Assembly (NCBI GenBank): GCA_003833135.1
Contig: QZLH01000437.1
Location: forward strand, 62,927 to 90,327
Source of the DNA: Oehlia diaphana
Lineage: Eukaryota; Glomeromycota; Glomeromycetes; Glomerales; Glomeraceae
Direction: 5' to 3'
DNA length: 27,401 nucleotides
Position numbers and translations under genes: made by a program. Shown one piece after another: positions 9,985 to 19,151 of the stretch. Position 1 is the stretch's first letter. Every line of letters starts with the position of its first letter. Under the pieces are notes generated by a model. The model did not search any database. It had not been told where the DNA came from and saw only the letters and a list, made by a program, of their open reading frames with translations.

Positions 9985-12600
9985 ATGTCATCAAATTTAA
10001 TAAAACCTTCAATTCTCTCACATTCCCCAAAAAGGTATAAAATAACTTGTTTTTTATCTTATCTAGTTAAGTTCGGTGACTTTAGTCATTAATTACATAA
10101 ATTCGTCTATACAAAATAAATTTTAAATAGTTTTATTTCGGTTCTGAAGTCTCACGGAATTACTAAATTTCACTTACATTTTAATCGAAAAACAAGGAGA
10201 GTTATAGCATCTCATCCCATTTTACAACCTATTGGAGAGTAAGGGAAAAATTTTTTTCTTAAAAATAAAAAAGTTTTTTAACTTTATAATAAAGTACGTT
10301 TACTTTTCCCGAAACAAAAGTTATTTTTTTCAAGAAGGAATTGATTTTGATAAACATGAAGGAATTTTTGGCCAGGTTCGAATATATTAGAAAATTGCAC
10401 TTATGTATTGAAAAATTTCAAATACCTTTTGAACCTTTCTAAATTTATAAAAAAAATTATCAAAAAGATCGGTCCTAAATCTGGTGTATTGCAGGTATTT
10501 CCTATTTCATTCATCACACATTTAGGTTATGAATTTTTCACGTGACAATAGAGTTTCTTTAGGGAGCATTTGCACATAGGACTTGCCGGGGTGCTGCGGC
10601 AGGTGGTGCTCGAAATTGGAGTTATAATAGTATAGAAGATTGGTTCCGCGACGGGATTCGTTTATCTAAAGCGATGACACATAAAAATGCTCTTGCCGAA
10701 TTATGGTTTGTAATATTTTTATTAAAAGTTTGATAAATAAGTTTGGTATACTATAATACTATTATAATTATTATTAGGTGGGGAGGGGGGAAAGGTGTAA
10801 TAGCTAGAAACTCTGGAGTTGGATTGTAAGTAATTTAATTGTAAAATTTTTAAAATTTTTTAATTTTTTAATTTTTTGATATATTAAAAATAATTTAATT
10901 AATAGAGAGGAAGGAGATACACCTTTACAGCGTCGTTTAGTCTTTGAAGAATACGGTCTTTTTATTAGGTATAGAAATTGATTCAACATGTTTAAAAATT
11001 AAAACCATTTAAATTCATAAAAAATAAATGTTTTTTTCAAAGTTCGTTGAAGGGTTGTTATGTGACAGCTGAAGATGTAGGAACGAAAGATGAAGATATG
11101 TCGGCAATTTTTTCAAAAACACGGTTTACTACTTGTATTCCACCAGGAGTAAGTTTTTAGAAAGTCTAAGCTAAAACTTATTAAAGATTATTATTTCGTT
11201 GTCTTTTACTAATTTATCCATTCACTTTTATTTTCATAGTTTGGTGGAAGCGGAAATCCAAGTTCACCAACGGTATTATGTTATTTCCTTCCCAATCTCA
11301 TTCAACTTGTTTATTCAATTATTATATTATATCACTTTTTATAAAGGCAAGAGGAGTTGTTCGTGCACTTGAAGCCGCTTTTTCACACATAGGTAGAAAA
11401 TCGTTAGAAGGTGCTACGATTGCTGTTCAGGTAACGTTAATGTAGAATTACCACTTATTAAGCAATTTTATCCTTACATCTTACCAATTAATTTAAAGGG
11501 AGTTGGCCACGTCGGTTCTAATTTTATACAATTTTTACTTGAAAAACGCGTCAAGCGCATTATTGCTTGTGACGTAGATCCACAAAAACTTCAAGTTGCA
11601 GAAAAAAGATTTAAAGAATTTTATGATGGCAAGATTGAGTTTCGACTGACTAAGCAAAATGATCATTCGCTTTTATTTGAAGGTAAGCTACGTTCTAAAA
11701 GCTTTAATTATTTCCTTTTAAAATGTATTTACCTTTTTATTAAATAGATGTTGACGCCGTTTCACCTTGTGGAATTGGTAATATATTAACTCCACAAACA
11801 ATCAAAAATATTAAAACAAACATTGTTTGTGGCGCAGCCAACAATCAATTAGGAGGTAAATAAATCCAATTTACGAAACATTATTTTTATTCAATTTATT
11901 AAATGTCTTTTAATTAGATCCGGCTAAAGATGATAAGCTACTTGCTGAACGAGGAATCATTTATGTACCAGGTATGCAAAAACTTTTATTGTCGCATAAT
12001 TTGTTCTTACGTCTTAATCTAAATTAATCTTTTTATAAATCAGACTTTTTGGCTAATCGGATGGGTAAGTTTTATTAAATTATTTATTTAAATAAGTTAT
12101 AATTAATAACAATTTTTTTTTTAGGTATTGTCAACTGTGCTGACGAGCAATACGGTTATATTGATAACGACCCATTTGTTGAAAAACATTTAGGCGATTC
12201 ATGGGAGGTTCGTAAATCATGTATTTATTGTTTATTTTTATACCATAGTCGTCTGTGGGCGATGTTTGTTTAAAAGGATAAGTTAAAAAATGGTATAAAC
12301 CAGTTATTTCACGGGAAGCCGTAGATATCATTGATCATCGCCGAGGTGTTAATGAGATCCGTGAAATAACTGTTATTAATAATATATAGAAGTCAAATTA
12401 ATTCGAAATTGACTTCTTTTTTATAGAATTCGATATATAACTGTACAAAATTAATTCTAGACAAAGCTAAAGTAACAAAACGAACTCCACAAGAAATAGC
12501 AGTAGAATTAGCAGAACAAAAATCTTTTGTAGAACATCCGATCAGAGGACATCGTGGTATACAAATTATCGAAAGTTTGATAAAAAATCAAACTAATTAA
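9985..12600 (+). CDS. Leu/Phe/Val-type amino-acid dehydrogenase
   Basis: Sixteen exons: 9985-10034, 10131-10238, 10321-10375, 10468-10494, 10563-10705, 10778-10825, 10906-10968, 11043-11148, 11240-11272, 11347-11430, 11499-11682, 11748-11855, 11918-11971, 12044-12064, 12125-12207, 12427-12600. The product is 446 aa. It belongs to the Glu/Leu/Phe/Val dehydrogenase superfamily (reversible oxidative deamination of an L-amino acid with NAD). Catalytic features: Lys121 in MTHKNAL and Lys133 in GGGKG, the 12-residue spacing of K68 and K80 in Bacillus LeuDH; Asp176 in TAEDVGT; the NAD-binding GVGHVG at 240-245 with an acidic ACDVD strand end; and CGAANNQL. The short N-domain resembles leucine or phenylalanine rather than glutamate dehydrogenases. 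Substrate preference cannot be read securely. Exons of 21, 27 and 33 nt are unusually small. The last intron is 219 nt against 60-96 nt for the others and holds three hairpins. Bacterial LeuDH is shorter (about 365 aa). Confidence 0.9.
12237..12416 (+). ncRNA. Candidate structured element in the last dehydrogenase intron
   Basis: Three back-to-back inverted repeats lie in intron 15 (12208-12426). Hairpin 1: TTTATACCAT 12237-12246 with ATGGTATAAA 12290-12299. Hairpin 2: CAGTTATTTCACGG 12301-12314 with CCGTGAAATAACTG 12359-12372, extended by an inner 8-bp stem with one mismatch (12325-12332 with 12351-12358). Hairpin 3: GAAGTCAA 12389-12396 with TTGACTTC 12409-12416. GGCGATG (12258-12264) in loop 1 is fully complementary to CATCGCC (12336-12342) in the apical loop of hairpin 2. 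No C/D boxes or convincing ACA tail were seen. It could be an intron-hosted RNA, a splicing-regulatory fold or a decayed miniature element. The repeats are directly visible; an RNA function is inference. Confidence 0.45.
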
Positions 12601-12821
12601 TTAAAAAATAAATTATCAATAAATTTATAATTATTATAAAAAAAAGATTTTCACTATGAAATATCAAATAGTAAAGCAGGATAACCAAAATAGGTAGAAA
12701 AAATGAATTTGTGTAGCAGGATGCATTAATATAATTAGATGCCATTGCTTTCAACGCCGCTCTAAAATTTTTTTGATAAAAATAAATCAGGAAAAAATAA
12801 GACGTATACGAACAATTGAAT

Positions 12822-13358
12822 ATGGTTTCATACCGACTTGATTCATCCCAATTGACTAATGCTGAAATTGTTGAATTGAGGTATGCCTATTATCAAGCGT
12901 TGTTTCTTGTATACGAAAAATCTAATTTAATTTTTTTTTTTTTCACTTAATTTATAACTTAACAGAGGTAGCAATTAAATCAATTAAATCGGTTTATTAA
13001 GTCTTTTTTTTTTTCAAAAAATATATATATATATATAATATTCTCTCTTTTTGTAATAGCCCGACAAAGGACATTCGAAGGAGCGTATGGGAGAACATGT
13101 CTATCGTCTTTCGGGTTCGCCCTTATTATTTTGCGTATCTTTGATGAAGATTTTTATGCTATTGGATTTGTTTACATAGCATTTGGGGTAGCATTATTAA
13201 TTATTTCAGCTTTAAGAATACGAGATAATATAGAAAATTTTGACATTTTTGAAAAAAATAAAACATTCGTTACAAGCGGAGGTTATGTTGCATTAACAAG
13301 TGGTATAGCTTTGCTTACATATTTGACTCTATTGGTAATGATTTTAAGGATGGATTAA
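12822..13358 (+). CDS. DUF202 family three-pass membrane protein
   Basis: Proposed exons 12822-12880, 12966-12967 (2 nt) and 13060-13358 give 119 aa. The N-terminus reads MVSYRLDSSQLTNAEIVELR, then ARQRTFEGAYGRT, the signature start of fungal DUF202 proteins, then three hydrophobic segments (about residues 36-50, 55-78 and 95-117). DUF202 proteins are small membrane proteins of unknown function, related to bacterial YidH; the fungal forms are presumed vacuolar or mitochondrial, without direct evidence here. Joining the two large exons directly (12880 to 13060) shifts the frame and hits a stop soon after. Inserting AG between the CAG at 12963-12965 and the GT at 12968 restores an ...ELRARQRTF... 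reading and splits a 179-nt gap into two introns of 85 and 92 nt, the usual size here. It ends 110 bp from the convergent CCDC28-like gene. Confidence 0.8.
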
Positions 13359-13468
13359 CCTGAAACCAAAGATCGATGAATAACTATAACTATTGTAATG
13401 TCTATTACTTATACTTGACTATGAAGTTACATCGTTGTCATTCATTAATTTTGAAACTTTAAAAACAT

Positions 13469-14105
13469 TTATTTCTTTGGCTCTGAAATTTTCATCGATT
13501 GTCCTAAATCTTCCAACTTGAAATTAAAAATTCATAAATATAACATTCATAATAAATATTCATGGAGAAATTTCACTTTACCTTTCCCAATAAATTATTT
13601 AAATTTGTCATTAAATTATTTAAATCTTGTTCTTTCTTTGTAAAACGTTCAGAATTACGTTTAAAATTTTCTTCGGAATTTTCTGCTGTCTCACTTCCTA
13701 ATGGCCTAAATTAAAGTCTTAATTCATCATTCCTTTTAAAATAATAAATCACCATTACATATATATAATATTTACATCTCTTCATCTGGCAACCTTTCTA
13801 AAGAAATATGTTCAATGGCTAAAGAAACTTGTTTTTTATGTATTAAATCTAATTCTTTAAACATACTGTCCGAATTTCTTCCTGGTGAAATATAAAAAAA
13901 AACCATCAATCAATAATAAAATTAAATAATAAAAATAAATTTGATTTACTTTACCAAAAACTCTCATCTCTCCGCTAGCAAACATTTTGTCCATTCTTTT
14001 AAAATCATTTTCAAGTGTATCTAGTGCTTTTTCATGATCTATTGGCGGTCTAGGTAAATGAGAAGTTGAAGTAAATTGTGGTGTTGTTGGTGTTTGTTTT
14101 TCCAT
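13469..14105 (-). CDS. CCDC28/DUF4061-like coiled-coil protein
   Basis: Four exons on the minus strand: 14105-13955, 13881-13776, 13705-13582, 13516-13469, all GT-AG. The product is 142 aa beginning MEKQTPTTPQF. An in-frame ATG ten codons upstream (14135) is a possible alternative start; MEKQ is chosen because the extension looks like untranslated sequence. The protein is charged and helical. The pattern MFASGEMRVFG (about residues 41-51) followed by a Lys/Glu-rich helix and a terminal NNLMTNLNNLLGKLEDLG helix resembles CCDC28A/B (human: FHSGKLQAFG and a C-terminal NLDQLLSNLEEL helix). CCDC28 proteins are poorly understood scaffolds linked to cilia and mTORC2 in animals. No function should be transferred to a fungus without cilia. 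The gene is divergent from the TDG-like gene (406 bp) and convergent with the DUF202 gene. The family match is from memory of short motifs. Confidence 0.65.
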
Positions 14106-14511
14106 TATAAGTAATAAGTTACGTCCTAACAACATATGGTATTTTATAAAAGAGTTGTAACACGATTACGGTATATTCCGATATAAAATCACGTTATTAA
14201 CATTATTACATACTACATGCTGAATTTCCATTATTTCCATTATAACTATTTTTAAAATATTTTATATTATATAAAAAAAAATAATGCTTCTTTATATTAT
14301 TAAATTTAATTAATTTAATAAAAAAAAAGTTTGAACATGTTAGTCATATTATACATAGAAATTTATTAGTATATGTATAATTTATTATAAATATAGGTGT
14401 AGTAAAAAAAAGGGAATAATAAAGTTTTTATTTTGATGATGATGAAATTCTCGATTTTTTAATTTTTTAAGGATAACTGATAAATACTTCAGACAAAAAA
14501 CTGAAAATAGA
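14106..14511. promoter_or_regulatory. Divergent intergenic region, CCDC28-like / TDG-like
   Basis: 406 bp of AT-rich DNA between two outward start codons, with A-runs near 14273-14280 and 14405-14412. No specific motif was recognised. It is likely to hold both promoters. Confidence 0.4.
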
Positions 14512-15596
14512 ATGTCTGAAGCATTAGATAATGTTGATTTCAAAAGTTTTATTGAAAGATTTGCTTACATGAAAACCACGAGTATCGACAAAGAACGAAG
14601 CGGTTTAAGTCCTAAAACGCGTAGTAAAGCCACGCGTAAAGATCCTTATCCACAGCAAATAAAAAAGCGCAAACTTTCGATTTCTAAAGTTTCGCAGTAT
14701 CCTCTAGACCACGCATTGCCCGATATAATAGATCATAATTTGTTAGGTACGTAAAAGATTATTTAATTTTATTGTAAAAGAAGGTCTATTAAGTTACCTT
14801 TCATAGTTTTATTTGTTGGAATTAATCCTGGTATAAGAAGGTGAATTTTACTTCATAATGAATTATAAGTTTTATAAAGTAATAATTCTGAAAGTTTAAA
14901 TTCATTAAAACTTAGCGCACAGACTGGGCATCACTTTTCTGGACCAACAAACCACTTTTATCCATGTCTAGTTGAAAGCGGTAATAGGAAATTATGTTAT
15001 TTTATATATATATATATACATTTTTGTCGCAATTTTCTTAATTATATTATTAATATAATTAGGATTAACCAACAATGAAGTTGTAAATTATGAAAATGAT
15101 GCAGAATTACCAAAAAGATTTCGAATTGGACTTATCAATGTTTGCTCCAGAACGAGTCGATCTTCAGCTGTAAGTTGTCGAATACTTTTAATTATACAAT
15201 TTTTTTTTTATAAATAATATATCTAATAATTATTTAAAATTTTTAAAGGATTTGAATAAAAGTGAAATGATGGATGGAATTCCTTCGCTCATTAATAAAG
15301 TAAAATTATATAAGCCAAAAATTTTAGGTTTTGTGGGAAAATGCGCATATGAAGCATATGAAAGATCATGTAAAGATTCTAATATAAATAATAGTAATAA
15401 ATCTTTACCATTCAAGTTTGGGCTACAATCAAAAAAGATATTTTGGGATGATGGTGGATATACTGAAATATCTGCAATGCCTTCTACAAGTGGTAGAGTT
15501 TCTCATTATCAAAAAGATTACAAATTGAAATTATTTAAAGAATTAAAAACATTAATTGATATTGAAAGGGAACAAGAAGGAACAAATAAATTATAA
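14512..15596 (+). CDS. TDG: TDG/MUG family mismatch DNA glycosylase
   Basis: Five exons: 14512-14746, 14807-14840, 14916-14980, 15063-15169, 15249-15596. The product is 262 aa. The basic N-terminal tail (about 33-60, with KTRSKATRKD and QQIKKRKLS) is a likely nuclear-localisation and DNA-binding segment. The catalytic domain opens with VLFVGINPGIRSAQTGHHF. GINPG is the active-site motif of the TDG/MUG branch of the uracil-DNA glycosylase superfamily, with Asn85 in the place of the catalytic Asn of human TDG (N140). The second motif MPSTSGR (224-230) corresponds to the DNA-intercalating MPSSSAR loop. Also typical are GPTNHFYPCLVESGLT and LINVCSRTSR. These enzymes excise T or U opposite G and start base excision repair. 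The closest characterised fungal relative would be fission yeast Thp1. No start other than 14512 preserves the basic N-terminus. Confidence 0.92.
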
Positions 15597-15804
15597 CAAT
15601 TGGAAAGTTGAGGCAAGAGAACGTATATAACAATCTGTTTTTATGAAATGAATAAATTAAGCGAATAAAAAATATTCAATATTATATGACATTATATATA
15701 TATAAATATAAATTAGTATATAAATATTTTCATATTATTACTTACGGATAAACAAATAATGTGTATATATATCATTTTTTTTTTTAAAAAAAAAACCAAA
15801 AAAA

Positions 15805-17660
15805 TTATTTGAGTGGACCATCCAAACGATATAAACATACACTTTTTGAACTTTTATTAAATGAACATCCCCAAATAACATCTCTGTTATTTCGTCCTCT
15901 CCCCAAATAAACAACATCAACTCCTCTTACAACATTTTCAACTATCCTTCCAGTGTTAAAACTTCTTACTTCAACCATATTTTTACCAAAGCCAACTATA
16001 TAGGATTCTCCTCCAGTTTGTGAGGGTTTTAGAAATTCAACATGTATAAGTGGATAGGTCCATTGAAAAACAATTGTAGAAAATGGTCTACCTTTCGAGT
16101 CAACTATCATTGATTTAGAACCAAATGTAGCGAAAAATAAAGAAGGTGCGTTTGGAGAGTCCAAAGAATCAATATTTCCAGTCTCAAATACGGGTATAGG
16201 ATTTAGCATTGCAGAAGGATCCTCATTTATTATTAAATTATATGGAGGTGGAATTGTGAAGCTTTCTGAAACAAATTCTGGATCAAGAGTTGGAATCCAA
16301 GGAAGTTGCGTAAACGTCTGCCATGTCATATTTTCTGGATCATTTGGTTTATTATTCGTATTAGAAGAACGTAGTTCTGAAACTGAAATTTCTCTCACTC
16401 GTGCATCTTCAATGCCTATGCATATAACATCTGTATGAAAAACCGCAATTATGTCAATTAATTGGTCTTCATGCATAGACATTTGAAGAAATTTTGGAGT
16501 TTGGGGTAACCAATATGTTCTTGTATGTACAAATTCTGGCTCACTCGTTAAGTCACCATAATCTAACTCAAATAAAAAAATATTTTGTTTCGAAAGTGCG
16601 GCAAGATAAGTTTTTGTCGGTCCACTTCTTACTACGAAAGAAAGCGCCATTCTTGTACTAGGAAGTTTAAAATAATCTAATGCCCATTGAACAGGAAGAC
16701 TTTGATGTCTTTCGTGTGCCTCTACTGATGCAACAGAATTTGTTATTAATGAAAGTGGATTCTGATGACTAGAATGTCGTGTATGCCGTCGACGATGTCG
16801 AGGAGGAAGAGGACTTGAAGGTCTAGAGGAGCTAGCTGATGATGATGCCGAAGAATTATTTACTATTCCATTTACTTGTAAATTGTTTGAAGAACCTGTA
16901 GGTGAAGAATAATTGACATTTGAGTTCAAATCTTCCATAGTCATAGATCTTCTAACTTGTGAATTTCGATCCGGAAATGAAAACTCTGGTTCAAATATAG
17001 AATCCACAGATCTCGCTCTTCCATGACTCCCTGGTGACCTCGGAGTTGTGGGTGTTTTAGGACTCACTTGAGACAATCGATGTGACATTTTACTTCGTAT
17101 TAATAAACGTAAACTACATAAGTCATAACTTCTTATATGATTATTTTTTCCAGCTATAGTTAATAAAGCCCCATATCTGCCAGTTTGTAAAACTGATAAT
17201 TGTTTAAATCGTACATTATGTATAAGTCTTTTTGGTATTTGTTCTTCAGAAGGTAGAGATAAATCTATAAAATCTAAACCAACATTAGTTCCTAAAAGAA
17301 AATATCGATCATCAAGGATATGTCCACAAAGGTATTTATCTTTGGTATAAAGAACATTGCCAAGAGTATAAAGTTCGAAGCATGAACCAGAGGTTGACGA
17401 ATATAAAGAATATGCTGGTGCTCTATCATGAGCAAATCTGTTCTAGGGAAAAGATTTATTAAAATATAGTAGGTGCCAGTACTTGTTACAATTACTTTAA
17501 GTAATAATAATAAAATATATAATTATATAATTATAAATTTTTAATTTTATTTTAAAGCATAAACTACCTGAGAACCTGCTTCTATGTAATCATTTTGGGC
17601 TAGTTCTGTAAAAGGAGGTGGTGGACTTAAAGGTTCCGAATATGGCTCTGACAAAACCAT
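15805..17660 (-). CDS. CNH (citron homology) domain protein
   Basis: Two minus-strand exons, 17660-17568 and 17442-15805, give 576 aa. Exon 1 encodes a Pro-rich start (MVLSEPYSEPLSPPPPF). The open frame of exon 2 extends well upstream of its first internal Met (17088). The region between (residues 32-149) carries typical CNH features: YLCGHILDDRYFLLGTNVGL and FKQLSVLQTGRYGALLTIAG, ending LRLLIRSK. After a roughly 120-residue Ser/Pro/Arg-rich insert (about 150-268, many SP and TP sites, RRHRRRHTRHSSH), the propeller resumes (TYLAALSKQNIFLFELDYG) and ends with GFGKNMVEVRSFNTGRIVEN, the usual last CNH strand. CNH domains bind small GTPases or membranes, as in Rom2-type RhoGEFs, Vps39 and citron. 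No DH, PH, kinase or clathrin-repeat region is present. It is convergent with the TDG-like gene and divergent from RAD5. Confidence 0.85.
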
Positions 17661-17935
17661 TATACTTAAGTTGAAAGAATTATTATATTTTTAAGAATGA
17701 ATTCGACTCGTGTTAATTTAAAAAGCTTTGTCTAACAAATAGCAAATGTATCACAACCACATAATTTTAAACCTGACATAATTTTTGGCAGAATAAAAAT
17801 TTAAAACTTATTAAAATACATTATTATAGTAAAATATGACCAATTTAATTTTATACAATAGTTTATTGGTTAAAAAAGAATATCATATGCTCTATATTAT
17901 ATAATCAATGGTCGGGGTAATTCGTTAAAACCATA

Positions 17936-18107
17936 TTAAGAAATAGGTTTCCTCTTTTCCTGGCCGGCGAATATGCGTCCATTTAGTTTTACCAGATTTG
18001 GCCATGTTTCAGCTGGAATTAACTCATGAATCAAATCCAATACGCCAAAGATAACTATGCATTCGTTACTCGCCAGTTGAAAATGGGTAACCAATAACGG
18101 AATAGTT
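17936..18107 (-). repeat. GC-richer island with overlapping short frames, possible repeat remnant
   Basis: Minus-strand frame 18105-17936 is open for about 57 codons and includes CIVIFGVLDLIHELIPAETW. A second minus frame (18005-17925) starts ATG and reads MAKSGKTKWTHIRRPGKEE. Base composition is clearly different from the flanks. Two frames open at once suggests a decayed dispersed repeat rather than a gene. No family was recognised. Confidence 0.35.
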
Positions 18108-19020
18108 TATAAATGCAGATATTCATTCTTTTCCATATTGGCTAATTCAACTCATGAACGAGATATCACGTTTAAATAATGTGATTATATGATAAAATCG
18201 CGTTTTATTGATTACACACCATAACACTGATGACAAACAGGCGTAAAAACTGTTATCTAAAAGTCTATAACCTTGTAAGTAGTCATTTAACGATAGGTTA
18301 CACGACCACTACCACAATTGAATTGTTATTGAGTTAAAAAAGGATTCATTATTATTATATTTGGAAATTAAATGAAGGATATTTACATTTTCAGCATTTT
18401 CAGCCTATATTATTTTCATTTTCATCAATTTATTTATCAACTTCATTTAGATAATACAAGGTAATAATTTTAACATGATTATATGTTGCTTTCAAGAGAA
18501 AAAGAAAAATAAAGCCTTTTATATTTAATTTTGATCATACAAATTCAATCTAACGCGATTTATATTTATTATGACAATGTTTATTCATTGCATATCAACT
18601 TTTTTGCATTTTTATTTGTTTATTTGTGATTAATGAATGCATTTTCTTTGACAATGCATGTTACTCATTTCATTGGTTTGAAATTTAATTCTTTCAATAT
18701 ATTGCCAATTAAAGATCCGTCAATTAGTTTAGTTCTCCGTTATCGTTTATAAATAAAAAAAAACAAAGAAAAATAGATATTAAGTAAAATACTTAAAATA
18801 GGTAATTTATAATTCGCGACAAAAAAATTACTATAATTGATACCGCAGTAAATTTAAACGAGTAAATGATCGGCGCGTTTCGTCGACATTTTTAGTATAG
18901 ACTCGTAGCGGAAATTTATATTTTTGGGAATCTGTATAGATCATTAATATTACACATGATACATGCATAAACTTTTTTTATAAATAGTCTAATAATAGTA
19001 TCAATAGTATCGTAATAGAG

Positions 19021-19026
19021 ACGCGT
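19021..19026. promoter_or_regulatory. ACGCGT (MluI cell-cycle box-like) upstream of RAD5
   Basis: ACGCGT lies 126 bp upstream of the RAD5 start. This is the MBF (Mbp1/Swi6) core that drives G1/S expression of replication and repair genes in yeasts. Other copies occur in the window, including inside coding sequence (14617, 14633), so specificity is doubtful. Confidence 0.3.
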
Positions 19027-19151
19027 AGTAATCAATTATAAATTTGCTGCGTCATAAGTCATAACATATACAATATTTTGTTTCAAGACAAAATTGATAA
19101 AATTTGAAGCTTCAATTTTAAACTCCTCTGTTTAAACTTTATAAAGCAGTC

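Larger units (their letters stand above)
17661..19151. other. Intergenic region between CNH and RAD5 genes
   Basis: 1.49 kb between two divergent starts. It includes a less AT-biased island (17936-18107, listed separately), long AT stretches, and an ACGCGT motif near RAD5. No RNA gene or convincing exon was found. Confidence 0.5.

Noticed and set aside
10331..10375. Dehydrogenase exon 3 starting at the CAAG or AAGG acceptor (10335 or 10338)
   Set aside because: Both put the exon out of frame with exon 2. The AG at 10319-10320 keeps the frame and yields PIGDYFFQEGIDFDKHEG.
12301..12387. Extra coding exon inside the last dehydrogenase intron
   Set aside because: An open frame exists across the hairpins, but the family sequence is continuous from GDSWE to NSIYN across the 12207/12427 join, so no residues are missing.
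12237..12416. Classical C/D or H/ACA snoRNA in the intron
   Set aside because: No RUGAUGA/CUGA pair and no ACA three bases from a 3' end after the second hairpin; only one base separates the first two hairpins, leaving no H box.
12881..13059. Single-intron model for the DUF202 gene
   Set aside because: Gives a frameshift (reads S-P-T-K-D-I-R-R and soon stops) and destroys the conserved QRTFEGAY reading, which is clearly coding in the other frame.
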